Of a DNA stretch of 54,972 nucleotides, positions 7,635 through 16,855 are shown in pieces; position 1 is the stretch's first letter; each line of letters opens with the position of its first letter. The notes beneath the pieces were generated by a model, which saw nothing but the letters and a program-made list of their open reading frames with translations, did no database searches and was not told where the DNA came from. Both the position numbers and the translations under genes were made by a program. Origin of the DNA: Prevotella sp. (GTDB lineage: Bacteria > Bacteroidota > Bacteroidia > Bacteroidales > Bacteroidaceae); NCBI GenBank assembly GCA_017474515.1, contig JAFVHN010000005.1, forward strand, positions 1 through 54,972, given 5' to 3'.

Positions 7635-8997
7635 ATAAGATTTTCCGCCCGTTTTTAATCACAATGCCGCGGGAGTGGCCGGAGAAGCGGCGGCCCTGCA
7701 TGTCGTAAACGACCGATGAAGGCTCCGCCCTGACGGCGTCGATGCGGCTGGGGTTGAAGGTGAAGATGTTGTCAACGGTGAAGCCCATCCGCTCCATTTC
7801 GAGCGACGCCCAGAGGAATGGTCCAATGCCTTTCGCGTCGTTGTCGCGAATAGGCTCGCTGATGTAGTACTCGAAGGAGCCGTCGCGCCGCGGGTTGTTC
7901 TCAGGCCCCAGTCCCGACACCGAGCAGCATTTTGTGAGCGAAATGGTGCCGTCGGCATTTTCCACCACAAACTGCTCTATCATCCCTCGGTAGGCGCGTA
8001 TGCCTTCGTTGAGGAAATGCTGGGGCAGCCACCCCTTTCGCCAGCCCTTCAGCATGCAATAGGTGAACATGGCCGAGGCGGTGGCCTCCAAGTAGTTGCG
8101 CGGGTCGTCCACGTCGAGCACGTCGTACCATACGCCGCTTTCCACATCCTGGTATTCGGCCAGGCTGGTCATGGCCTTCAGGAAGAGGGCCTCCACCTCG
8201 CCGCGGCGCTCATAGTCGGCGGGGAGCACGTCGAGGATTTCCACCATGGCCATCACGAACCACCCCATGGCGCGTGCCCACGAGTGCTGGCTGAGGCCCG
8301 TTTGCGGGTTGGCCCAGAACATGGCGTGCGTCTCGTCCCAGGCATGTTTCCATAATCGCGTCTGCTCGTCCCAGGTGCGTTGGTCGGTGGTGGTAATCTG
8401 GTTCACCGCATCGTCGTAGTACGACAACTCGTTCCCTGTGTGCAACACCGGTGCGGCGGCCGTATAGAACGGCAGCCCCATGAAGATGCCGTCGAGCCAC
8501 ACCTGGCGGGCATAGATGGCCTTGTGCCACCACACACCGTCGTTGGTGCGGGGCTGGTTTTCCAACTGGCTCATCAGCAGGTTGAGGGCCATGAGCAGCC
8601 TGTCCGAGGGCTGGTGCTGATAGAAACGCAAGAGAAAATGTCCCGGCCGCACGTTGTCAAGGTTGTAGTCGTCGTAGCGGTAGCCGTAGATGGTGCCGCC
8701 GTTGCCCACCATCGTGGCAGGGTATTCGCTGACGTAACGCCCGAGGTCCTCGTTGCCGTAGGTGAGGAAGACATCGTACATGCCGTCGAGCTCCACTCCC
8801 ACCTGATAGGACCAGCGCGGCACATTAGGCGAGAAATCGAGGTTATAAGAATGAGGCACGCGCGCCATTTCCGACGCCGCCATCCACTCGCTATAATGTT
8901 GCCAGCTGGCAGGGCAGGCGCTGAGGGCACACGAAAGCAGCAGGGCAAGGACTGGCAGGCGGCGCCATTTGCGGAAGTGTGTAAACAGGTGTGGCAT
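7627..8997 (-). CDS. GH105 (family 88/105) unsaturated glucuronyl/rhamnogalacturonyl hydrolase, lipoprotein
   Basis: 456 residues from the ATG at 8995-8997. A longer in-frame start at 9030 would overlap the promoter -7 box (9028-9035) and is rejected. The signal VLALLLSCALSAC ends in a lipobox-like SAC. The body is an alpha/alpha-barrel of the YteR/YesR type, with the catalytic-Asp motif VWLDGIFMGLPFY, HSWARAMGWFVMAMVEILDVLP and a YLEATASAMFTYCMLKG segment. Family members remove the unsaturated uronic acid left at the non-reducing end by pectin or other polysaccharide lyases. The last 30 residues (VVYDMQGRRFSGHSRGIVIK, then NGRKILFK) match the C-terminal motif of two other secreted proteins here. 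It probably acts with the esterase downstream. Confidence 0.88.
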   Translation of the reverse strand: MPHLFTHFRKWRRLPVLALLLSCALSACPASWQHYSEWMAASEMARVPHSYNLDFSPNVPRWSYQVGVELDGMYDVFLTYGNEDLGRYVSEYPATMVGNGGTIYGYRYDDYNLDNVRPGHFLLRFYQHQPSDRLLMALNLLMSQLENQPRTNDGVWWHKAIYARQVWLDGIFMGLPFYTAAAPVLHTGNELSYYDDAVNQITTTDQRTWDEQTRLWKHAWDETHAMFWANPQTGLSQHSWARAMGWFVMAMVEILDVLPADYERRGEVEALFLKAMTSLAEYQDVESGVWYDVLDVDDPRNYLEATASAMFTYCMLKGWRKGWLPQHFLNEGIRAYRGMIEQFVVENADGTISLTKCCSVSGLGPENNPRRDGSFEYYISEPIRDNDAKGIGPFLWASLEMERMGFTVDNIFTFNPSRIDAVRAEPSSVVYDMQGRRFSGHSRGIVIKNGRKILFK

Positions 8998-9027
8998 GAT
9001 TTGTTCTTTAAGCAGTTGTTTCGTTTG

Positions 9028-9058
9028 CAAAGGTAATCATAAAAAAACAAATGGCAAA
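9028..9058 (-). promoter_or_regulatory. Full consensus promoter of the GH105 gene
   Basis: Minus-strand TTTG (9055-9058), 19-bp spacer, TACCTTTG (9028-9035): a perfect match to the Bacteroidota promoter pattern. Transcription would start about 20-25 nt before the ATG at 8997. Confidence 0.75.
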
Positions 9059-9425
9059 CAAAGGCAGGGTAAATCTTTTTTCATGTTCAATATGACAAAG
9101 GAGTTTAGACGATAGTTCGTAGCGCGTTTTGTTGTCGTCAGCATCGGCCTTAACCATGCGATGCGAAGGTTGGCTCTTTGGAGTTCAGAGAAAAGTATTG
9201 GTTGTTTACCATGCGGATGGAGAGTGTGTTTGAACGGCCTTTGAGATGCTTGGAAACTTACGAATATGCAGTTTCGTGTTGTATAAATATGCTTGCTGGC
9301 TAACGCAAATGATGAGGGCTTGCGGTCTTGTTGGTTTTAAGTGCTTTCTTGCAAATAATAATGAGTTGAAATATAACGCTTTGTAATATGTTAATTCCAG
9401 TCCTTCTGCAAGTCGTCTGCAAATA
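9059..9425. other. Intergenic stretch without a recognisable gene
   Basis: No open frame here has codon use or motifs of a real protein. The only recurring item is one unit of the GGAGTTTAGACGATAGTT family at about 9101-9118. The rest looks like decayed or unique non-coding sequence. Confidence 0.5.
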
Positions 9426-9520
9426 GGACTGCAGTCGTATGCGGGAAGGACTGCAGTCGTTTGCGGGTTGGACTGGAGTTTTTTGCCGTTTGGACTGGAG
9501 CGATTTGCCGTATGTCCTGG
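9426..9520 (+). repeat. 22-bp tandem repeat, GGACTG(C/G)AGTCG family (4 units)
   Basis: Units start at 9426, 9448, 9470 and 9492, an exact 22-bp period. The first two read GGACTGCAGTCGTWTGCGG; the later two diverge after GGACTGGAG. The same unit recurs at 25807-25862 (opposite strand) and 45698-45806. Confidence 0.85.
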
Positions 9521-9615
9521 CCTGACATTTCATCTTTAGCGAAAAACTGCATAAATTTACATAGGCGAGGTCTTCAAAATAAAGTAAGAACCGACGTTGA
9601 GGGCCTCGACGCTGT

Positions 9616-9671
9616 AGAGCCGACACGATAGGAGCCGACGCGATAGGAGCCGACGCTTCCAAGCGTCGGAG
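9616..9671. repeat. GAGCCGACGC hairpin repeat cluster
   Basis: Three direct GAGCCGACNCGATAG-like units are followed by CCGACGCTTCCAAGCGTCGG, a perfect small hairpin. The same GAGCCGACGC/GCGTCGGCTC words recur at 26.34, 35.64, 45.33 and 45.43 kb. Confidence 0.75.
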
Positions 9672-9720
9672 TAATCATATTCTCGAAAATTTCATGTCAA
9701 TAAAACTCCGATAGACATGG

Positions 9721-9763
9721 CAAAAAGAAGGGGCGCGAAAGCCGTGATGCCTTCGCGCCCCTT
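9721..9763 (-). terminator. Intrinsic terminator of the C1B peptidase gene
   Basis: Perfect 12-bp arms AAGGGGCGCGAA (9728-9739) and TTCGCGCCCCTT (9752-9763). Read on the minus strand, the hairpin is followed by CTTTTTG. It lies 24 bp past the stop of the peptidase gene. Confidence 0.85.
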
Positions 9764-9786
9764 GGGGTGTTGTGTGTTGTTGCCAA

Positions 9787-10980
9787 TCAGATGCCGAGCT
9801 TTTTGCGGATGGCCTTGGGAATGGCGTTTTTGTTGATGAGGAAGTCCATGGTGTTGGCGGCCACGAAGGCTTTCGTCATGTACCATGTGCCTTTATAGTC
9901 GCCGTATTCTCCCCACGAGTTTTTCACCATGTAGTATTCTTTTCCGTTCTGGTCCTTGGCCAGTCCGTAGATGTGCATGCCGTGGTCGTCGGTGAGTTCC
10001 CAGTTGTCGAAGCGCTCCTGTCGAAGTTCCTGTGTGGGAACGATTTCGGGTGCATTGATGCCGAGGGAGTCGAGCTTGCTCTTTTTCTCGCTTGCCGAGA
10101 GTTTGAGCCAGCGTGCGGCGTCGGAGCCGGTGAGGCTCTGTGCCTTCTTGGTGTCGTAGGCAATGCCGAGGCCCTTGCGGGTGAATCCTTCTTCCGACAC
10201 GTCGCCGCCCCAAGCCACGGTGTATCCGTTTTCGAGGGCGTTGTCAATGATTTGCATCATTTCGTCCATGGGCACGTTGTAGCTGTGGTCCCAGCGCCAG
10301 TTGTCTTGCACCTCAACGGCGAAGGAGGTGTAGAAGGGGTGGTGGGTGTAGCTGGTGATGCTCACATAGTCGTTGAGGTCGATGCCCAGGCTTGCCATGA
10401 AGCTTTTCGGAGTGTATTTCTTGCCTTCATACATGAATTCCTCGGGGCACTTGCCCAGGTAGGCGTCGATGATGCCCTGGAGACCGACTTTCCACTGGTT
10501 GGAGATTTTCTTTGCCGAGTTCTTTGCCACGGCGTTGACATAGGGTTCCATCACGCTGAAGAATTCGTTGAAGTTGGCCAGCGAGTCGCCTTGCATGGTT
10601 CCCGGCAGGGGCATGGCGTCCTCGGGGCAGATGCCGTGGTTCTTCATGATGATGAGCACGTCGCCGGCGCTTCCGCCTTGTGAGAACTGGCTGTCGCCGT
10701 GCATGCGCACGGTCAGTTCGCCACGCTCCAGGTAGTCTTTGTTGGCCACGAACATTTCGCAGAGGTCGTAGCTCTTGCCGGTTTTCTTCAGTATCTCGCT
10801 CTCGAAGAACGACAGGGTGGAATAGGCCCAGCAGGTGCCCGACCGGTTCTGGTCTTTCACGCTTGTGATGGGCAGTTCCTTGACGGTGGTGAACACAGGC
10901 TTGTTGTCGTTTTTCTCTTCCTGTGCCAGGGCATTGGTGGCCATGCAGGCCAACAGTGCCAGTGTTAAGATTTTCTTCAT
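9787..10980 (-). CDS. Secreted C1-family cysteine peptidase (C1B, bleomycin hydrolase/aminopeptidase C type)
   Basis: 397 residues with a signal peptide (MKKILTLALLACMATNALAQ). The papain-fold catalytic set is complete: oxyanion Gln and Cys in VKDQNRSGTCWAYS (Cys50), His in DDHGMHIYG and Asn in YMVKNSWGEYGDY. Spacing and flanking segments (LCEMFVANKDYLERGE, GGSAGDVLIIMKNHGICPE) match the C1B aminopeptidase C/bleomycin hydrolase family. Classical members are cytoplasmic, while the signal peptide here predicts export to the periplasm or surface. It has its own terminator and lies downstream of the M24B aminopeptidase gene (67-bp gap), with which it may be cotranscribed. Both would serve peptide catabolism. 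Confidence 0.9.
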   Translation of the reverse strand: MKKILTLALLACMATNALAQEEKNDNKPVFTTVKELPITSVKDQNRSGTCWAYSTLSFFESEILKKTGKSYDLCEMFVANKDYLERGELTVRMHGDSQFSQGGSAGDVLIIMKNHGICPEDAMPLPGTMQGDSLANFNEFFSVMEPYVNAVAKNSAKKISNQWKVGLQGIIDAYLGKCPEEFMYEGKKYTPKSFMASLGIDLNDYVSITSYTHHPFYTSFAVEVQDNWRWDHSYNVPMDEMMQIIDNALENGYTVAWGGDVSEEGFTRKGLGIAYDTKKAQSLTGSDAARWLKLSASEKKSKLDSLGINAPEIVPTQELRQERFDNWELTDDHGMHIYGLAKDQNGKEYYMVKNSWGEYGDYKGTWYMTKAFVAANTMDFLINKNAIPKAIRKKLGI

Positions 10981-11047
10981 TGTTTTTTATTTAAAGTTCT
11001 GATTTCTATGTTCTAAGGATAGTTGGCTCACTCTCCCCGATCCCTTA

Positions 11048-12448
11048 TTAGAGCCGGGCCTCCATAAATTCTTCTATGTCGGCGGGATGGTAGGGGATGC
11101 GCTCCTGGCCGAGGAAGCGGCAACCGTCGCTTGTGATGAGGATGTCGTCTTCTATGCGAATGCCTCCGAAGTCTTTGTAGGTTTCCACAAGGTCGTAGTT
11201 GATGAAGTCCTTGTGAAGTCCCTGTGAGCGCCAGTCGTCGATGAGCGCGGGAATGAAGTAAATGCCTGGCTCGTCGGTCATTACGAAACCTTCTTGAAGT
11301 CTTTTCCCGCATCGAAGGGCGTTGGTGCCGAACTGGGTGGAGGGCTGTATTTCGTCGTCGAAGCCCACGTAGTTTTGCCCCAGTCCCTCCATGTCGTGGA
11401 CGTCGAGGCCCATCATGTGCCCCAGTCCGTGGGGCAGGAAGAGGGCGTGTGCCCCTGCTCTGACGGCCTCTTCGGTATCGCCGCGCATCAGCCCCAGTTC
11501 TTTCAACTTGTCGGTCATCATCCGGCATACGTTCATGTGGACGTCGAACCAGGGCACGCCGGGCTTTGCCACCTCGAGGGCGTAGTCGTGGCAGGCTTCC
11601 ACGATGCTATAGATTTCAAGTTGCTTCTGAGTGAATCTCCCGTTAACTGGGAACGTGCGGGTGTTGTCCGAGCAATAGTTCTCGGCATTTTCTGCCCCGG
11701 CGTCGCAGAGGGCGAGCCTTCCGTCCTGGAGGATGGCGTATGAGGGGTTGCCGTGCATGATTTCTCCGTGCTGGGTGAAGATGGTGGCGAAGCTCTCGTG
11801 CTCGCCCAGGGAATGGGCCATGCCATCGACTTGTCCGCCGATGTATTTCTCTGTCAGTCCGGGCTTTGTAAGGCGCATGGCGTGTGTGTGCATGTGGTAG
11901 GCAATGTTGCATGCCTTTTCAATCTCAGCCACTTCAATGGCCGTCTTGCATTGCCTCATCTCCACCACGGCCTTGATGAGGGGGAGGCTGGCGGATTCTT
12001 TTTGTTGCATGGGATGAATGCCGAGCAAATCCATCAGCATGATTTTCGTGTCGTGGCGGTAGGGTGGCAGGAAGTGGATGGTGCGCTTTTGCCTGAGTGC
12101 GTCGTTGCAGATGACCTGCAACTGCTTCATGGGCACTGAGTTATCGACGCCACAGGAGGCTGCCAACTGGCTTACGCTATCCACGGAGCCGTACCACACG
12201 ATGTCGTCGATGTCGATATCGTCGCCCACGAGCGTCTCGGTGCCGTTGTCGGCATCAATCACGCCCACCAGCCCTTCGCGGCGCAGGCCGAAATAATAAA
12301 GGAATGAGGAATCCTGACGAAACGGGTAATAGCCGTTGTTAGGATAGTTGCAAGGCGCATCGTTGTTGCCAAAAAGGATGATGAGGCCGTTGCCCACCAG
12401 ATGGCGAAGCTTTTGCCGGCGCTCTTGGTAAATTTTCTTCTCAAACAT
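11048..12448 (-). CDS. Xaa-Pro aminopeptidase (M24B, aminopeptidase P)
   Basis: 466 residues. An N-terminal AMP_N domain (from MFEKKIYQERRQKLRHLVGN to about residue 170) is followed by a pita-bread M24 domain. The dinuclear metal ligands are seen in order: Asp in CDAGAENAENYCSDNTRTFP, His in HGLGHMMGLDVHD, Glu in MTDEPGIYF and Glu in RIEDDILIT. The enzyme removes N-terminal residues preceding proline and is cytoplasmic, as no signal peptide is seen. Its start is supported by a good promoter at 12516-12547, which leaves a leader of about 60 nt. The secreted peptidase gene follows on the same strand. Confidence 0.93.
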   Translation of the reverse strand: MFEKKIYQERRQKLRHLVGNGLIILFGNNDAPCNYPNNGYYPFRQDSSFLYYFGLRREGLVGVIDADNGTETLVGDDIDIDDIVWYGSVDSVSQLAASCGVDNSVPMKQLQVICNDALRQKRTIHFLPPYRHDTKIMLMDLLGIHPMQQKESASLPLIKAVVEMRQCKTAIEVAEIEKACNIAYHMHTHAMRLTKPGLTEKYIGGQVDGMAHSLGEHESFATIFTQHGEIMHGNPSYAILQDGRLALCDAGAENAENYCSDNTRTFPVNGRFTQKQLEIYSIVEACHDYALEVAKPGVPWFDVHMNVCRMMTDKLKELGLMRGDTEEAVRAGAHALFLPHGLGHMMGLDVHDMEGLGQNYVGFDDEIQPSTQFGTNALRCGKRLQEGFVMTDEPGIYFIPALIDDWRSQGLHKDFINYDLVETYKDFGGIRIEDDILITSDGCRFLGQERIPYHPADIEEFMEARL

Positions 12449-12515
12449 GATTGTTGTTTTTTATGTTGCCACTTGCCAAACGGGGGAATGGTATGCGGCC
12501 GTTGATTTTATTTTG

Positions 12516-12547
12516 CAAATTTACGGGTTTTATGCTAAACGGGCAAA
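12516..12547 (-). promoter_or_regulatory. Promoter of the M24B aminopeptidase gene
   Basis: Minus-strand TTTG (12544-12547), 20-bp spacer, TAAATTTG (12516-12523), fitting TTTG-N19/20-TAnnTTTG. Confidence 0.7.
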
Positions 12548-12595
12548 TATTTTTGTTTTTATTTACAAAATAGGCTTGTTCTTGTATGGCAACAA

Positions 12596-12631
12596 TCAAG
12601 GGGATGTGCCCAATCAGGCACATCCCCTTGA
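12596..12631 (-). terminator. Hairpin terminator downstream of the 1290-aa repeat protein
   Basis: Perfect 15-bp arms TCAAGGGGATGTGCC (12596-12610) and GGCACATCCCCTTGA (12617-12631) with a 6-nt loop. On the minus strand it is followed by TTGTTGCC, a weak T tract. It lies 22 bp after the stop at 12653. Confidence 0.7.
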
Positions 12632-12652
12632 ATAATCAATGATGCGGAAGTC

Positions 12653-15600
12653 TTATTTCCGCCTCACCTGTTTGCGCACGGTGCCGTCGCTCATTCTCAC
12701 GAGGTTCATTCCCTTGCGTGTGTCGTTGAGTTGTCGTCCGGCGGTGTCATAGACGGTTCCCACCTGTGGCAGGACTTCCTCAATGCCGTCGATGGCGGTG
12801 GGCGGTCCCTGCTCAAAGCCAATGACCACCTTTCCCGTCACCATCTGCCCGTTCTTCATCAGGCAGTTGTTGTTATACACGGCGCCTTCGGGTGTGGTGA
12901 TGAGCAGACCTGGACCGGTGAGTGTGGAGAAGCCCTGCAGGGTTCCACTTCCGTTTCCGGTCAGTACGATGTCGCACGCATTGATAGTGCAAGTGCCGCT
13001 ATTACCCCACAGATATTCGCCCCTCAGGGTGAGGTTGTTCAACGTGAGGTTGGCCGGGCTTTCGGCGTTGTTGGAGTAGATGCCCTTCACTTTAAGTATG
13101 CCGTTGGAGCTGTTGACGGTGGTGTTTGAACCGAAGACGGCCTCCAAACCGCTGTTGGTGAAGTTGTTGGTGTTTTTCACCAGCACCGAGAAGTTGCTGG
13201 GCATGGTGCCTGTTTCAATGGCGTAGCCAAAGTTCGGTTCTGCGGGTACCGGCAGGTTGATGCCCGAGAGGGTGAGCTCCTTTGTGCCGGTGTTGTAGGT
13301 TGCTTTTCCGCTGATGCCCATTCCTGCGAGGACGTCCGACTTGTTGGCCGAGGTGACGCTCACGTTGGCCACCTTTATCTGATAGTCGTTGACCTGTTCA
13401 AGCACCACTTCTCCGTTGACCACCTCGTTTCCGGCGTAAGGCGAGGTCTTCAAGGTGCCATCCGAATAGTCTATCCATGCTCCGTTAGGTGTTGTGAAAT
13501 GGAATACCTTGCCGCCGTAGGTGGTGTTGTCGTCTAAATGCAGCACCAGTCCTTGGATGGTGGGGTATAAGTCATTGGCTCCTGTGAGTCTCAGTTTTGC
13601 CCCATTCTTCATCCAGATGCAAGGATAAATGGTTCCCGACTTTTCGAAGCAGAAATTGGTGCCCTCCAGTGTGACGCCGTCAATGATGTAGTCGTCCCAT
13701 CCCCAATGATGGTTCAGGTAGAGGGTGCCGTCTGTAATCAGCGAGGCATTGTTTCCGGTGAATGTGCAGGTGTTATTGTTAATTTTGATGCCAGAAGAGT
13801 TTGTCATATCGTTGGTTCCTTTTAGCAGGACGGTAAGGTTGACCTCGTCGGTTTCTTGATTACAATACAATCCGTTGTCGTCCTGGCAGTCGGCGGTGAC
13901 GTTGTCAAGTGTCAGGGTGTTTGTATCGCTATCGTATGACACCGTTCCGCTGATGTTGTCGTAGTAGAAGTTGTCTTTGTTGAGGTCGTTCATCTCGTGT
14001 CCTGCCACAGAAACCCCGTATAGTTGTGATGGGCGCTCAATCACCAGCGTGCCGGTGGTGAGCGAGGATGCGTTGCCGTATCCCTTCAGGCTTGGGTTGA
14101 ACCACACTTTCTTTGGCGAAGTAACCTCTGCCGCCCAGCTGTCAACCTCTGAAAAACCTTTCACGCATGGATAGCTTCCGGCATTGACGGTGACATTGAC
14201 AAAGAAGAGCGAGAGTTTTGAATTGTTGTCACCCCGCAGGCATCCGGAGCTGGTGGCTCCCTGTGCGGTGATATCTGCGAAAGAGAGCGATAACGTGTAA
14301 GCCCCGTTCATCAGGATTGCCGTTATGCTGCCATTGATGTCAAGTGCCGCGGTGTTAGCGCTGAGGTCGCCATTGATAGTCAAATCATTGTCTGAAGAAA
14401 TGGCATGGGTGCCCTTTACGGTGTTGTTTCCTTTCAAAGTGATTTTGAGTTCTCCGCCCGTCTTGTTGTTAATGCCGATGTATGAGCTGGTGGAAATGGA
14501 GGCGTTGTTCAGAGTAAGCCTGTTGAAGCTTGGGTCGTAAATAACTGATCCTGAGATGCCGGTGCCTGATATTTCGCTGGCGTTGGCCGAGGTGACCCGC
14601 GTGCCGGCAATGATGAGCCCGTAGTCTTTCACGCCGATGCTTACCGCACCGCTATAAAGCACTCCTCCTGTTGAAGGCAAATAAAGATATTTGTCGGGCG
14701 AGCTGTACATGAGCTTTTCCGGTGAGAGGAAATCCACCCCCTGGAGGTAGAGATTATTAAAACCGCTGATTGCGCCATACGAGCTGTTGCCCGAGAGATT
14801 GACCGTGGCATCGGTAAGGTAGCAGTATGTGATGTCCCCGTTCCAGCATCTTAAGTATTCCGCGTTGAGCGAACAGTCTTTTATTCTCAATGTGCCGGAG
14901 AGTGATACGTATTTGGCATCGAGCGTTCCCGTACCGTTGATGGTGAGCGTATTAGGAGCCCGGGAATAATTATGGAAAATATATCCTTCGGTGCCGAACG
15001 TGTTGGTTCCTTCTACGTTGATGGTGAAGTTTTCATCCTTGGAACCTTCCTCTATGCGCACGGCCCCTTTGCCCGACTCGGTGGTTGCCGTCACGTTGTT
15101 GAGCGAAAGCTTGTTCTGGCTGTAGTCGTAGGTGATGGTGCCAGAGGTGATGTTTTCATACATGAAGTTGCTCGCGTTGAGGTTGTTCAGCATGTGGCCT
15201 GCCACCAAAATGTTATATTCGGTGGTGGGCTGGTCAATCTGCAGGGTGCCGGTGGCGGCGGTTGTCGTGGTGCCAATCCACTTCTTGTTGCTTCGGTAGC
15301 ACACTTGTGAGGGCGAGATGATTTCGTCGCTGGTCATCGTGCAGGCGTTGATGTTTTGCATGATGGGATTGCTGCCGGCATTGACGGTGACGGTGGCATA
15401 TTTGAAATCTATTTTCGAACCGCTGCCGTAACCTCTGATGGCGCCGCTTGAGCTGGAGCCGGTAGTGCTCAATTTGATATTCTCGATGGTCAGCTTCGAG
15501 TCCTTTCCAATGAAAATAGGTGAATTGCTGGCGGTCAGTGTTTGCGTGTTGGTGAATGGGAAGCTGTTGGCGTCGGTGTAGATTCTTGTGTCGGCATTAA

Positions 15601-16525
15601 TGTCGAGCGGGAAGGAACCCTTGATGGTGTTGTTGCCATTCAATAGGATTTCCAGTCCTGACCTTTCATTTTTTATGCCTCCGGCATTGATGGTGGCACT
15701 TGAAAGCACGAGCCTGTTGTATGAAGGGTTGAAGGTCACGGTTCCGGTGATGTTGCTTCCGGTGATGTTGTTCTTGTTCCACGATGTCACCTTGACGCCG
15801 CCCACGGTGATTTTGTAGTCCACGACGCCCAGTTTGGCCTCGCCGGTTACCTTTGTTCCATTACTGTTTTTAAGGTATTTGTTCGTGCTGTCGTAGGAGG
15901 CGCCCTCCGGCAAGGTGACGGTGGTGCCGTCGTAGAAAGTCACGCCGCTAAAACCGCGAAGGGTGCCGTTGTTGTTCCCTTGGGTGAGGTGGAGTGTGGC
16001 GCCGTTTTCCATGATGATGCTACTGTTGCTGATTTCGCTGTAGCAGTAGGTGGCCTTCACGGTGCAGGTCTCCGAGAACCGCAGCTTGGGGCAGTAGGTG
16101 TACACATTGATACACCCTGGAATGTCGAGTGTGCCGGTGCCTTGGAAAGCCACGGTTTGTGAATTGGTAGAGGTTGACTGCGTAATGTGGATTCCCAAGC
16201 CAATGCCGTTGACGTTGGTTATTGTGTTGGTGCCAACGAGCTTGACTTTCAGTCCATAATAAAACTCCCCGTAGAAGTGCATGCCGTTAGTGTTGTTGGC
16301 ATTGATGGTGGCGTTTTGCAAGGTCAGCGTACAGGTGTTGGGGTCGTATTTCACTGTTCCGCTGATGTTTGATGCACTGCCGCTGATGTTGGAGTAGTTG
16401 TCCGACGTCACCTCCACGCCGCCGATGCGGATGCCGTAGTTGGTGGCCGCCAGTGCGGGCAGATGGCCTGCCAAAAGGAGAATGGCCATGGCCAAAAACC
16501 CTTGGGTAATGCTGAATTTTTTCAT
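12653..16525 (-). CDS. Large secreted six-repeat surface protein
   Basis: 1290 residues with a signal peptide (MKKFSITQGFLAMAILLLAG and following). Six repeats of about 200 residues start near residues 29, 237, 436, 634, 837 and 1047. Each opens with Y-x-I-x-V-x-G, then an N-rich linker, I-S/T-G-x-V-x-Y-(D/N), and T-L-T-L-x-N-A/V. Repeats 1, 2, 4 and 6 carry G-V-x-V-T-S; repeats 3 and 5 instead carry A-G-H-x-(L/M)-N-(N/D)-L-N. The Asn/Thr/Ser/Gly-rich, strand-turn pattern suggests beta-solenoid or carbohydrate-binding-like domains at the cell surface. The end (VYDTAGRQLNDTRKGMNLVR and DGTVRKQVRRK) resembles the short C-terminal motif of other secreted proteins here. The ligand and function are unknown. 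Confidence 0.75.
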   Translation of the reverse strand: MKKFSITQGFLAMAILLLAGHLPALAATNYGIRIGGVEVTSDNYSNISGSASNISGTVKYDPNTCTLTLQNATINANNTNGMHFYGEFYYGLKVKLVGTNTITNVNGIGLGIHITQSTSTNSQTVAFQGTGTLDIPGCINVYTYCPKLRFSETCTVKATYCYSEISNSSIIMENGATLHLTQGNNNGTLRGFSGVTFYDGTTVTLPEGASYDSTNKYLKNSNGTKVTGEAKLGVVDYKITVGGVKVTSWNKNNITGSNITGTVTFNPSYNRLVLSSATINAGGIKNERSGLEILLNGNNTIKGSFPLDINADTRIYTDANSFPFTNTQTLTASNSPIFIGKDSKLTIENIKLSTTGSSSSGAIRGYGSGSKIDFKYATVTVNAGSNPIMQNINACTMTSDEIISPSQVCYRSNKKWIGTTTTAATGTLQIDQPTTEYNILVAGHMLNNLNASNFMYENITSGTITYDYSQNKLSLNNVTATTESGKGAVRIEEGSKDENFTINVEGTNTFGTEGYIFHNYSRAPNTLTINGTGTLDAKYVSLSGTLRIKDCSLNAEYLRCWNGDITYCYLTDATVNLSGNSSYGAISGFNNLYLQGVDFLSPEKLMYSSPDKYLYLPSTGGVLYSGAVSIGVKDYGLIIAGTRVTSANASEISGTGISGSVIYDPSFNRLTLNNASISTSSYIGINNKTGGELKITLKGNNTVKGTHAISSDNDLTINGDLSANTAALDINGSITAILMNGAYTLSLSFADITAQGATSSGCLRGDNNSKLSLFFVNVTVNAGSYPCVKGFSEVDSWAAEVTSPKKVWFNPSLKGYGNASSLTTGTLVIERPSQLYGVSVAGHEMNDLNKDNFYYDNISGTVSYDSDTNTLTLDNVTADCQDDNGLYCNQETDEVNLTVLLKGTNDMTNSSGIKINNNTCTFTGNNASLITDGTLYLNHHWGWDDYIIDGVTLEGTNFCFEKSGTIYPCIWMKNGAKLRLTGANDLYPTIQGLVLHLDDNTTYGGKVFHFTTPNGAWIDYSDGTLKTSPYAGNEVVNGEVVLEQVNDYQIKVANVSVTSANKSDVLAGMGISGKATYNTGTKELTLSGINLPVPAEPNFGYAIETGTMPSNFSVLVKNTNNFTNSGLEAVFGSNTTVNSSNGILKVKGIYSNNAESPANLTLNNLTLRGEYLWGNSGTCTINACDIVLTGNGSGTLQGFSTLTGPGLLITTPEGAVYNNNCLMKNGQMVTGKVVIGFEQGPPTAIDGIEEVLPQVGTVYDTAGRQLNDTRKGMNLVRMSDGTVRKQVRRK

Positions 16526-16571
16526 GAAGTTGTGGTTTTTGTATTTATTATTTCATTTATGTTTTAGAGTT

Positions 16572-16579
16572 CAAAGATA
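16572..16579 (-). promoter_or_regulatory. Promoter -7 element (TATCTTTG) of the repeat-protein gene
   Basis: Minus-strand TATCTTTG, 46 bp before the ATG, matches TAnnTTTG. The upstream region is a purine-rich A tract without an exact TTTG at 19-20 bp. Confidence 0.55.
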
Positions 16580-16855
16580 CGAAAAAAAAGAAAAAACATG
16601 ACACTTAACGCACATTTTTAATATAATGTATGTTTTTTTTGTGTTTTCTGCTCACTGAGCTAATGTTTCCGCGCGTCTTTTGGCCTATATGTGTTTCGTT
16701 GACAATAATTTTGGTATTCCCATTCGGTCGTAGCTTTGTAGTTCGGAAGTTCAGGCAATAGTTCAGAAAGAGTTTTGTTTATTTCTATAGCGATTAAGTA
16801 TGTCTGAACTTCCGAATTCCTGAACTCCTCCACCTTACGGAAAAAGAGTGGCGGT

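Noticed and set aside
9300-9662. 120-codon minus-strand frame in the 9.06-9.72 kb gap.
   Set aside because: It runs through the 22-bp tandem units and the GAGCCGACGC hairpins; the translation reflects the repeats.
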